DNA of 8,571 nt from Chloroflexota bacterium (GTDB lineage: Bacteria; Chloroflexota; Limnocylindria; QHBO01), in assembly GCA_013694645.1 (NCBI GenBank), contig JACDBZ010000121.1, forward strand, positions 1 to 8,571. Reading direction: 5' to 3'. The stretch's first letter is position 1. Every line of letters starts with the position of its first letter. A program made the translations under genes and the position numbers. Under the pieces are notes generated by a model that saw only the letters and a program-made list of their open reading frames with translations, had not been told where the DNA came from and did no database searches. This document shows positions 1 through 5,473 of this stretch, piece by piece.

Positions 1-97
1 CGACCGCGTTGCCGATGTCGGGCAGCTTGCCGGGGCCAAAGATGATCAGGACGATCACCAGCAGCACGATGAGCTCCGCTGGTCCGGGAATCGGCAT
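1..97 (-). CDS. tatA: Twin-arginine translocase subunit of the TatA/TatB family, N-terminal part (cut by window edge)
   Basis: Only the first 32 codons are visible. They encode a short polar N-terminus, one hydrophobic helix (about residues 9-20) and the hinge FGPGKLPDIG at residues 20-29, the hallmark of Tat pore or adaptor subunits. These proteins sit in the cytoplasmic membrane and, with TatC, export folded proteins that carry RR signal peptides. Residue 8 is Glu, as in E. coli TatB, whereas E. coli TatA has Gln. The FGPxKLPxIG hinge is typical of the single bifunctional TatA of many Gram-positive-like phyla, so TatA is preferred but TatB is possible. The ATG is supported by a GGAGG Shine-Dalgarno sequence 10 nt upstream, inside the end of pyrF. 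The amphipathic helix and tail lie outside the window. The start is only 3 nt after the pyrF stop, so the gene is very likely co-transcribed with recJ and pyrF. Confidence 0.9.
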   Translation of the reverse strand, partial: MPIPGPAELIVLLVIVLIIFGPGKLPDIGNAV

Positions 98-100
98 GTG

Positions 101-955
101 TCAGGAACCTCCGCTGTGGATCCGCTCGGCAGCACTGGCTTGCGAGTGTAGCACCGCCTCGAGCATCCGGCTGCGAAGCTCCCCGGCGACGTCGGCAGCC
201 GCCCGCTGCCAATCAGGCCCGCGTGAGGCGCCAGCGAGCCCGCGCGAGACCGAGACGACTCCGGGTGCCCAACTGCCGTCACATGCGCGCACCGAGGTTA
301 CGAGATCACCGCCCTGCGTCCCGACCCCGGGCACCAGGAATGGTGGACCGGGAACGGCGCGTCGCAGTTGTGCAAGCTCCTGCGGTGCCGTGGCGCCGAC
401 AACCAGGCCCACTCGGCCATCCCTCCAGGTGCTGGCCGCCCAGCGCGCGACCCGCAGATGGAGTGGCTGCCCGTCGACGGGCAGCTCCTGGAGGCGCGCG
501 GCCGATGGGTTGCTGGTCCGAGCAAGCAGGTACACGAGTCGATCCGGATACTCGAGGAAGGGCGTGACCGCGTCCTCGCCAAGGTACGGCGAAAGCGTGA
601 CCGCATCTGCGTTGAGGTGGCCGAACAGGCCCGTCGCATACCGTTCAGCCGTCGAGCCGATATCGCCGCGCTTGGCGTCGAGGATGCAGAGCATCTCTCC
701 GGGGATGCCACGTCGCACCCGCTCGAGGGCGGCCCAGCCGTCGGCACCGAACGCCTCGAAGAAGGCAACGTTGATCTTCACCGCCACGGCGTGCTCCGCT
801 GCCGCCTCGATGATGCCTCGAGCGAATACCTCGATGCCCACGATGCTGCGCGGCAACCCCTCCGGGAGCTGGTCGGGGTGCGGGTCGATCCCGAGGCAGA
901 GCGGCGCGCCGAGCGCCTCGCGCCGAGCCCGCAGCCGCTCCAGGGGTGAGCTCAT
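101..955 (-). CDS. pyrF: Orotidine 5'-phosphate decarboxylase, type 2
   Basis: Cytoplasmic enzyme that decarboxylates OMP to UMP, the last step of de novo pyrimidine synthesis. The 284-residue product has the long type 2 (mycobacterial-like) form. LGIDP at 21-25 holds an active-site Asp (D24). K60 lies in the VKINVAFFEAFG stretch. The DAKRGDIGSTAERYA signature at 93-107 supplies the catalytic D93-K95-D98 set. VVGATAPQEL (185-194) and FLVPGVGTQGGD (206-217) form the phosphate-binding side, with a likely phosphate-contacting Arg in VSRGL (R238). No key residue is missing. The ATG overlaps the recJ stop by 4 nt (ATGA) and has no good Shine-Dalgarno sequence, so translation probably depends on termination-reinitiation from recJ. 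The tatA start follows 3 nt after the stop. Identity is certain from the motifs. Type 2 assignment rests on the DAKRGDIGSTA signature and the length. Confidence 0.97.
   Translation of the reverse strand: MSSPLERLRARREALGAPLCLGIDPHPDQLPEGLPRSIVGIEVFARGIIEAAAEHAVAVKINVAFFEAFGADGWAALERVRRGIPGEMLCILDAKRGDIGSTAERYATGLFGHLNADAVTLSPYLGEDAVTPFLEYPDRLVYLLARTSNPSAARLQELPVDGQPLHLRVARWAASTWRDGRVGLVVGATAPQELAQLRRAVPGPPFLVPGVGTQGGDLVTSVRACDGSWAPGVVSVSRGLAGASRGPDWQRAAADVAGELRSRMLEAVLHSQASAAERIHSGGS
108..112 (-). promoter_or_regulatory. Shine-Dalgarno sequence of tatA
   Basis: GGAGG on the minus strand, 10 nt before the tatA ATG. It lies within the last codons of pyrF (the Ser-Gly-Gly-Ser tail). Ribosomes finishing pyrF would uncover or pass directly into it. 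Confidence 0.75.
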
Positions 956-2700
956 CCGGCGCGCGCCAGCTCGGGTCGCGGCCGACGACGCGCGACCAAC
1001 GGGCTGACCGCGGCATCGGCGTAGTCGATCACCCGGAGGCGCAGCCGTGGCATGCCGCCGAACGTATCGCGCTCCACGGTGCCGACAAGGTCGACGAGCG
1101 CTCCCTCCTGCGGAATTCGTCGATCCGCGTCCATCCCGAAGGCGATGGCATCGACCGTCTCGATCCCACGCAGCATGCGAAAGGCGAGATGACCTTCACG
1201 AGCACCCACGCGACGCACGCTGCCGACGCGCAACCCGGTCACGGCGATGATGGGTTCGAGGTGGCCGGGACCGTACGGAGCCAGTCGAACGAGCTCGTCC
1301 GCCAGCTGCCAATCGAGGTAACGGGCGGGCAGGACAAGGTCGACGAGCTGCCGCCCCGGCCGCTGAACTTCGGCGCCAGGTCCCGCGCCGAGCGGCCGCA
1401 CCAGGGCTCCGAAGGTCGCCGCGAACGCATCCCAGTTCGACGGCACCAGGCTGAATCCACCGGCCGCCGCATGGCCGCCGCGTTTCGTCAGGAGCTCGCC
1501 ACATGCATCGAGCGCCGCCGCCACGTGAAAGTCGACCGGTGCACGCACCGACCCGCGCACCTCGTCGCCGACCAGCGCAACGGCCGCCACCGGCCGCGCC
1601 AGCTCATCCGCAAGACGCCCGGCGACGAGGCCGAGCAGTCCCGGCGCCCAAGCGTCATCGCGCACGACCAGGGGTGCGTCACCCGGCAGCGCCGCTGCCA
1701 GCAGGCGAGCGGCGTCGATTGCCACCGTGGTCATCTCTCGTCGCCGTTCATGAACGAGCTCGAGCTCGACCGCCAGCTCCTCGGCACGCGCCTCGTCCGT
1801 CTCGAGGAGGAGCGACATGGCGAGCTCCGCGTCGGCGATCCGCCCGGCCGCGTTGATGCGCGGGATGACGCCGAACGCCAGATCGCGCGCGGTCGGCTGC
1901 CCGGGTGACTCGCATGAGCGCGCCAGGAGCGCCCGCAGGCCAGCGTGCGACGTGCGGGCCAGCTCGTCGAGCCCGAGCCTGACGATGGCTCGACTCTCGC
2001 CCGTCATCGGCGCCATGTCGGCAACCGTGCCGATGGCGGCCACCGCCGCCAGCCCATCGGTCGGAAGCTCGTGCCGGGCAAGGAGCGCAGCGGCGAGCTT
2101 GTACGACAGCCCCGCACCGGTGAGATCGGTGTCCGGATACGCGCAGTCCGCTCGATGCGGGTCGACCACCGCGATGGCCCGCGGCAGCACCGCGGGTGGG
2201 AGGTGATGATCGGTGATGACGACGTCGATCCCGAGCGCGCGGGCAATCTCGACCTCAGCGGCGTTGCCGACCCCGCAGTCACAGGTGATGACGAGGCGAA
2301 CACCATCTGCCGCCAGCTCGCGAAGCCCCGGATCTGACAGGCCGTAACCCTCCGCCAACCGAGACGGTACATAGCGCTTCGGATCCGCTCCGAGGCGGCG
2401 GAGTGCGGTGACCCACACCACGATGGCGGTCATTCCGTCCGCGTCGTAGTCGCCCCAGATCGCGATCTGCTCGCCCGAGGACAGCGCCGCGTCGATCCGA
2501 TCGAGCGCGCGTCCAGCGTCGGCCATCCGTGATAAATCGTGGAGTGCGCGCGCGCCTGCCTGGAGAAACGCCTGGAGGTCGGAATCGTTGCGAAATCCAC
2601 GTCGCGCCAGGAGGGTGGAGATGGGCAGGCCGAAGCCGGTGAACGCGGGCGGCTGTGCCACGGGGTCAGGAAGCAGCCATTCGAGCCGCGGAGCGATCAC
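952..2700 (-). CDS. recJ: Single-stranded-DNA-specific 5'-3' exonuclease RecJ
   Basis: DHH-family nuclease that degrades single-stranded DNA 5' to 3' in recombinational, mismatch and base-excision repair. The 582-residue length is normal. The DHH core is complete: GDYDADG (83-89), CDCG (140-143), TDHH (163-166) and GTVAD (224-228), which together bind the two metal ions. PRINAAGR (280-287) follows, and the DHHA1 domain carries GGHAAAGGF (408-416). The C-terminal third (about 450-565) matches the RecJ OB-fold position. One oddity is WAPGLLGLVAGRL at 351-363, where RecJ proteins usually have WHPGVIGIVA, so a commonly conserved His is Ala. The start is GTG. It fits because the N-terminus reads EWLLPDP, as RecJ proteins usually begin. 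There is no Shine-Dalgarno sequence, but a TAnnnT hexamer lies 6 nt upstream. secF is 53 nt upstream, and adjacent secDF-recJ genes are also known from Firmicutes. pyrF overlaps the 3' end. Confidence 0.97.
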   Translation of the reverse strand: MIAPRLEWLLPDPVAQPPAFTGFGLPISTLLARRGFRNDSDLQAFLQAGARALHDLSRMADAGRALDRIDAALSSGEQIAIWGDYDADGMTAIVVWVTALRRLGADPKRYVPSRLAEGYGLSDPGLRELAADGVRLVITCDCGVGNAAEVEIARALGIDVVITDHHLPPAVLPRAIAVVDPHRADCAYPDTDLTGAGLSYKLAAALLARHELPTDGLAAVAAIGTVADMAPMTGESRAIVRLGLDELARTSHAGLRALLARSCESPGQPTARDLAFGVIPRINAAGRIADAELAMSLLLETDEARAEELAVELELVHERRREMTTVAIDAARLLAAALPGDAPLVVRDDAWAPGLLGLVAGRLADELARPVAAVALVGDEVRGSVRAPVDFHVAAALDACGELLTKRGGHAAAGGFSLVPSNWDAFAATFGALVRPLGAGPGAEVQRPGRQLVDLVLPARYLDWQLADELVRLAPYGPGHLEPIIAVTGLRVGSVRRVGAREGHLAFRMLRGIETVDAIAFGMDADRRIPQEGALVDLVGTVERDTFGGMPRLRLRVIDYADAAVSPLVARRRPRPELARAG

Positions 2701-2706
2701 CTTGCC

Positions 2707-2712
2707 ATGGTA
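2707..2712 (-). promoter_or_regulatory. Candidate -10 element of recJ (leaderless arrangement)
   Basis: TACCAT on the minus strand, separated from the recJ GTG by exactly 6 nt (GGCAAG). It would therefore occupy -12 to -7 if transcription starts at the start codon. This matches the TAnnnT layout known from leaderless genes in Actinobacteria and Deinococcus. No clear -35 is present. The expected -35 position (about 2730-2735) falls inside the direct repeats described separately. A weak hexamer like this can occur by chance. Confidence 0.4.
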
Positions 2713-2721
2713 GTCGCGCCC

Positions 2722-2754
2722 GCTTACCGGCCGCTTACCATTCCGTTACCGGAT
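2722..2754. repeat. Three 11-bp direct repeats between secF and recJ, operator-like
   Basis: On the plus strand the units are GCTTACCGGCC (2722-2732), GCTTACCATTC (2733-2743) and CGTTACCGGAT (2744-2754). TTACC recurs exactly every 11 bp, and the last unit touches the secF stop codon. Spacing of 11 bp places each copy on nearly the same helix face, the pattern recognised by OmpR/PhoB-type response regulators. GCTTACC resembles the GTTCACC core of the actinobacterial PHO box. The array overlaps the expected -35 of the candidate recJ promoter, where PhoB-type activators bind. The repeats are seen directly. Their function is inferred. Confidence 0.5.
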
Positions 2755-3827
2755 CAGCGAGGGATGCTGCGTGCCGGCCGCGGGACGCCGGCCCGCGTGC
2801 GGCGTCGGGCGTCCCATTCGTTCCACGCCACCAGGATCTGGCTTGCATTGAAGATCGAGGAATAGGTCCCGCTGACGACGCCGAGCAGCAGCGCCAGCGT
2901 GAAGGTGCGGATCGTGGGCGGTCCGAGAAGCAGCAGGGCCCCCAGGGTGACCACCACGGTCAACGAGGTGATGATCGACCGCCCCATGGTCTGCAGGATC
3001 GAGTGGTTCACGATGGCGCCGAACGACTCGCCGGCGTGACGAATCCTGTTCTCGCGAATACGGTCGAACACGACGATCGTGTCGTGGACGCTGAAACCGA
3101 TGATCGTCAGCAGCGCGGTCACGAAGAGCGCGTCGAACTCGACGTTGAAGAAGAAGCCCAGGATCGCGAACGTGCCGACAACGAGGATGACGTCGTGAAG
3201 AAGCGCCACGATCGCGGCCGTTCCAAAGCGGAAGCCAAAGCGCATCCACAGGTAGGCGAGGATGAACAGTTCGCCGATGACGATCAGGATCGCAGAGCTC
3301 CGGATGAGATCGGCGCCGATGATCGGGCCAACGGTGCGCAGGCTGCGTGGTTCACCGGGGCCGAAGATACCCTCCAGCTCGTCCTCGAGGTCAGCGAATT
3401 CAGTGCCGTCCGCGATCGGGGCCGGCGACGGCTCGGCCGACGGACTCGCCGAGGATGACGGATCAGCCGAGGATGACGAGCTCGCCGATGGCGACGGCGC
3501 GATCGACACCGACGCAGACGCAGATGCCGATGGCGACGGCGACGGCGCGGCCGCCTCGGCAGGGATGAGATCGATCGGTGCCGTGCGAATGCGGAGGAGT
3601 CCGCCGGACAGCTGCGTGACGAGGGCGTCCTCGTACCCGAGTTCCGAGAGGGTCGCTGTCATCTCCTGCGCATTCGGCTCATCGGCGTAGCGGACCTCCC
3701 ATTCGGTCCCGCCGGTGAAGTCGATCGAGGGTTTGAGGCCACCCAGGAAGATGAAGATGAGCCCGGGAATGGTCAGGATGGCGCTGATCGTGAACCACAG
3801 GTTGCGCTTGCCGACGATGTCGTACAT
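2754..3827 (-). CDS. secF: Protein translocase subunit SecF
   Basis: Membrane partner of SecD. The pair uses the proton-motive force to help pull preproteins through SecYEG. At 357 residues it is longer than the usual roughly 300. TM1 spans about 13-30, followed by DFTGG (36-40) at the start of the extracytoplasmic domain. The conserved VGPIIGADL (166-174) leads into TM2-TM6 (about 177-333), which include ALLHDVILVVG (208-218), GFSVHDTIVVFDRIREN (244-260) and GVVSGTYSSIFNAS (316-329). The GFSVHDT motif has His where many SecF proteins have Asn. The excess length is a Ser/Ala/Pro/Asp-rich linker at about 92-138, inserted in a loop of the extracytoplasmic domain and encoded by tandemly repeated DNA. 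The ATG is 3 nt after the secD stop, with GGAG 9 nt upstream inside the last secD codons, so expression is coupled to SecD and the subunits are made together. Confidence 0.97.
   Translation of the reverse strand: MYDIVGKRNLWFTISAILTIPGLIFIFLGGLKPSIDFTGGTEWEVRYADEPNAQEMTATLSELGYEDALVTQLSGGLLRIRTAPIDLIPAEAAAPSPSPSASASASVSIAPSPSASSSSSADPSSSASPSAEPSPAPIADGTEFADLEDELEGIFGPGEPRSLRTVGPIIGADLIRSSAILIVIGELFILAYLWMRFGFRFGTAAIVALLHDVILVVGTFAILGFFFNVEFDALFVTALLTIIGFSVHDTIVVFDRIRENRIRHAGESFGAIVNHSILQTMGRSIITSLTVVVTLGALLLLGPPTIRTFTLALLLGVVSGTYSSIFNASQILVAWNEWDARRRTRAGVPRPARSIPR
3414..3554 (-). repeat. Low-complexity Ser/Ala/Pro linker in SecF, built on tandem DNA repeats
   Basis: SecF residues about 92-138 are almost entirely Ser, Ala, Pro and a few Asp/Glu. 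The DNA shows near-exact repetition. A 13-mer (plus strand GCCGAGGATGACG) occurs at 3448-3460 and 3466-3478, part of an imperfect 18-bp (6-codon) period continuing to about 3501. A 16-mer (GCCGATGGCGACGGCG) occurs at 3484-3499 and 3526-3541. All periods are multiples of three, so the reading frame survives. This suggests growth by slippage. The segment lies outside the membrane, between the strand ending LLRIRTAPIDL and the helix beginning GTEFADLEDEL. Confidence 0.85.
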
Positions 3828-3830
3828 GGC

Positions 3831-5165
3831 CTAGCGCTCCACGTGATACAGCTCGAGCCTGCGGCCCCAGCTGGTGCGGGTGACGTATCGGAGCAGGGTG
3901 CGCGTCACGGTGACCGCGCTGAACATGCTGACCAGCACGCCGATGATCAGCACGAGCGCAAACCCGCGGACGACCGTGGTGCCCTGCCAGTACAGCCAGC
4001 CCGCCACGAGCAGGGATGCGACATTCGAGTCGAGGATGCTCGACCAGGCCCGGTTGAAGCCCGCCTCGATCGCCGGGCCGAGCGTCTTGCCGGCCCGGAT
4101 CTCCTCCTTCATGCGCTCGAAGATGAGGATGTTGGCGTCGACCGCCATGCCGATGCTGAGGATGAACGCCGCCACCCCGGCCAGGGTCAACGTGACGCCG
4201 ATGATCCGGAAGATGGCATACACGACCAGGGTGTAGAAGACGAGGGCGAGCGCCGCGAGGAGGCCGGGCAGCCGGTAGTACGCGAGCATGAAGAGGATCA
4301 CGAGCAGGAGGCCGACCGCACCCGCGACGAGCGCCTGGACCAGGAAGCCGGCACCGAGCGTTGGATCCACGTCGTCGAAGCCGATCTCGGTCAGCGAGAC
4401 CGGCAGCGCACCGAACCGCAGCGTGTTGTACAGGTTGGTACGTTCGACCTCGTTCTCCGGGGTCGCCGTGCCGATCGTGATGATCGTCGTGCCGCCGCAG
4501 ATCGGCTGCTGGATGGTCGGTGTGGTGATCACCGTGCCGTCGAGCGCGATCGGGCCGGGTTGACCGGTATTGGCAGTCGTGAACTGGCACCAGGTGTCGC
4601 TGCCGCGGTCCGCCAGGTTGAACGATACGCCGATCTCGTTCCCCTGCCCGACGTCGGGCGCCACGCTGCCATCCACGATCTCGCCGCCATTGAAGAGCTC
4701 GCCCACGACGCCCTGCTCGAGGAGTGAACCGATGTCCTGGTCGCGGGTCAGCTGCTGGCCCATGGGATCGATGAACTGGAGCTGTCCGGTGGACCCAACG
4801 AGCTCGCGGACCTGGTCCTCGTTGCTGACGCCGGGAACCTCGACGACGATGCGCCTCGACCCATCCCCGGCAGTCTCGGTGCGCACCTGGGGCTCGCTGA
4901 CCCCGATGCCGGCCACGCGTCGCTCGATCGTGTTGCGCGCCAGCTCGACCTGCTCATCGGTGATCTCTTCGTCGGTCTGCGGCTCGACCTCGAGCGTGAC
5001 GCGCAATCCTCCCTGCAGGTCCAACCCGAGCACCGTACGGAACTCGACCCCGGCAACCTCGTCGGGCAGCCAGGGGAGGCCGAGCGTCGTGCGCGGCAGG
5101 TCGATGAAGATCGCCACGAGGGCGATCACCCCGATGAACCACGGGGCGATGCGACGCCAGGTCAT
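3831..5165 (-). CDS. secD: Protein translocase subunit SecD
   Basis: Larger subunit of the SecDF complex, which acts after SecA to complete export and prevent backsliding. The 444-residue length is the short form found in Gram-positive-like phyla (E. coli has about 615). TM1 spans about 8-22. The extracytoplasmic P1 region carries GLDLQGG (47-53), RVAGIGVSEP (83-92), ELVGSTGQLQF (121-131) and ALDGTVITTP (207-216), and closes with TLRFGALPVSL (248-258). Five more membrane segments follow (about 273-420), including the conserved proton-path region LTLAGVAAFILSIGMAVDAN (325-344, with D343) and IFERMKEEIRAGK (348-360). Two cysteines in P1 (C193, C223) could form a disulfide. The Shine-Dalgarno sequence is poor (GAGGA 14 nt upstream), but no earlier in-frame start was found. 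No yajC lies directly upstream, unlike many bacteria. A TATACT promoter about 100 nt upstream suggests secDF has its own start of transcription. secF follows at 3 nt. Confidence 0.97.
   Translation of the reverse strand: MTWRRIAPWFIGVIALVAIFIDLPRTTLGLPWLPDEVAGVEFRTVLGLDLQGGLRVTLEVEPQTDEEITDEQVELARNTIERRVAGIGVSEPQVRTETAGDGSRRIVVEVPGVSNEDQVRELVGSTGQLQFIDPMGQQLTRDQDIGSLLEQGVVGELFNGGEIVDGSVAPDVGQGNEIGVSFNLADRGSDTWCQFTTANTGQPGPIALDGTVITTPTIQQPICGGTTIITIGTATPENEVERTNLYNTLRFGALPVSLTEIGFDDVDPTLGAGFLVQALVAGAVGLLLVILFMLAYYRLPGLLAALALVFYTLVVYAIFRIIGVTLTLAGVAAFILSIGMAVDANILIFERMKEEIRAGKTLGPAIEAGFNRAWSSILDSNVASLLVAGWLYWQGTTVVRGFALVLIIGVLVSMFSAVTVTRTLLRYVTRTSWGRRLELYHVER
3837..3840 (-). promoter_or_regulatory. 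Shine-Dalgarno sequence of secF
   Basis: GGAG on the minus strand, 9 nt before the secF ATG and overlapping the Val-Glu-Arg codons that end secD. It supports both the chosen start and translational coupling of the two subunits. Confidence 0.65.
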
Positions 5166-5232
5166 GTGTCGGTCGTGCGTCCTCGATCGTGCGGAATTTC
5201 ATGGCGGCCGGGTATGCGACGGACACGAAACG

Positions 5233-5251
5233 CGCCGCTTCACCAGCGGCG
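5233..5251 (-). promoter_or_regulatory. Stem-loop at the predicted 5' end of the secD mRNA
   Basis: Minus strand CGCCGCT, loop GGTGA, then AGCGGCG: a perfect 7-bp, GC-rich stem. If transcription starts about 7 nt after the TATACT hexamer, the hairpin begins within a few nucleotides of the 5' end and about 70 nt before the secD ATG. That position suits an mRNA-stabilising element more than a terminator, because no U-tract follows. The pairing is seen. The role is inferred. Confidence 0.4.
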
Positions 5252-5260
5252 GGCGGGCCT

Positions 5261-5266
5261 AGTATA
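5261..5266 (-). promoter_or_regulatory. Candidate -10 element for secD-secF
   Basis: TATACT on the minus strand, one mismatch from the sigma-70-type TATAAT consensus. It stands out in GC-rich surroundings about 95 nt upstream of the secD ATG. At the expected -35 position (about 5284-5289) the sequence is ACCGCA. The best nearby TTGACA-like match is TGACCG at 5286-5291, with a 19-bp spacer, so the -35 is weak or absent. Confidence 0.5.
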
Positions 5267-5473
5267 GCGAAGTCGGCACTCGATGCGGTCAGCGGGCGAA
5301 GCGCCAATGGGGCTAGCGCTACGACCCGGCGAACTCCGCTTCGTTGGTCGGCCGGTCAACGAGCTTGGCCGATCGACGCGTGAACCTGGCGCCGGGACTG
5401 CTTCGACGATCACAGGGCCAATGGACATGGCATGCTGTCACCGGTCGCTCGCCACCGCTCGCCGGTCGCAAAC

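Larger units (their letters stand above)
5166..5473. other. 308-bp intergenic region upstream of secD, no convincing gene
   Basis: This is the longest gap in the window. On the secD side it holds a TATACT hexamer and a 7-bp stem-loop, annotated separately. Near the lipoprotein stop there are interleaved direct repeats: CCGGTCGC at 5441-5448 and 5462-5469 (21-bp period) and GCTCGCC at 5447-5453 and 5457-5463 (10-bp period). A 62-codon minus-strand frame (5240-5428) and several plus-strand frames exist. None has a Shine-Dalgarno sequence or a recognisable product, so no gene is called. I see no tRNA cloverleaf and no hairpin with a T-tract terminator on the minus strand. Confidence 0.6.

Noticed and set aside
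946..1908. Plus-strand open frame of 320 codons opposite recJ
   Set aside because: Antisense to a clear recJ, low-complexity Arg/His/Asp-rich translation, no Shine-Dalgarno sequence. It is a GC-bias shadow.
2697..2708. Three-codon reading frame (ATG GCA AGG TGA) overlapping the recJ GTG, as a possible regulatory mini-gene
   Set aside because: The ATG falls inside the candidate -10 and would be untranscribed if recJ is leaderless. It has no Shine-Dalgarno sequence, and one such short frame is expected by chance.
3414..3554. Repeats in this stretch as a CRISPR or non-coding satellite array
   Set aside because: The repeats are short, imperfect, in-frame multiples of three and code for the SecF linker. 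There are no spacers.
2655..4727. Plus-strand frames opposite secF and secD (267 and 294 codons)
   Set aside because: Highly charged, featureless translations antisense to verified membrane-protein genes. They are the expected complement of hydrophobic codons.
5240..5428. 62-codon minus-strand frame in the gap before secD, and a leader frame with an ATG near 5201 (MKFRTIED...) running into secD
   Set aside because: No Shine-Dalgarno sequence before either start and no recognisable product. The second frame continues out of register through secD, so it is a shadow rather than a leader peptide.
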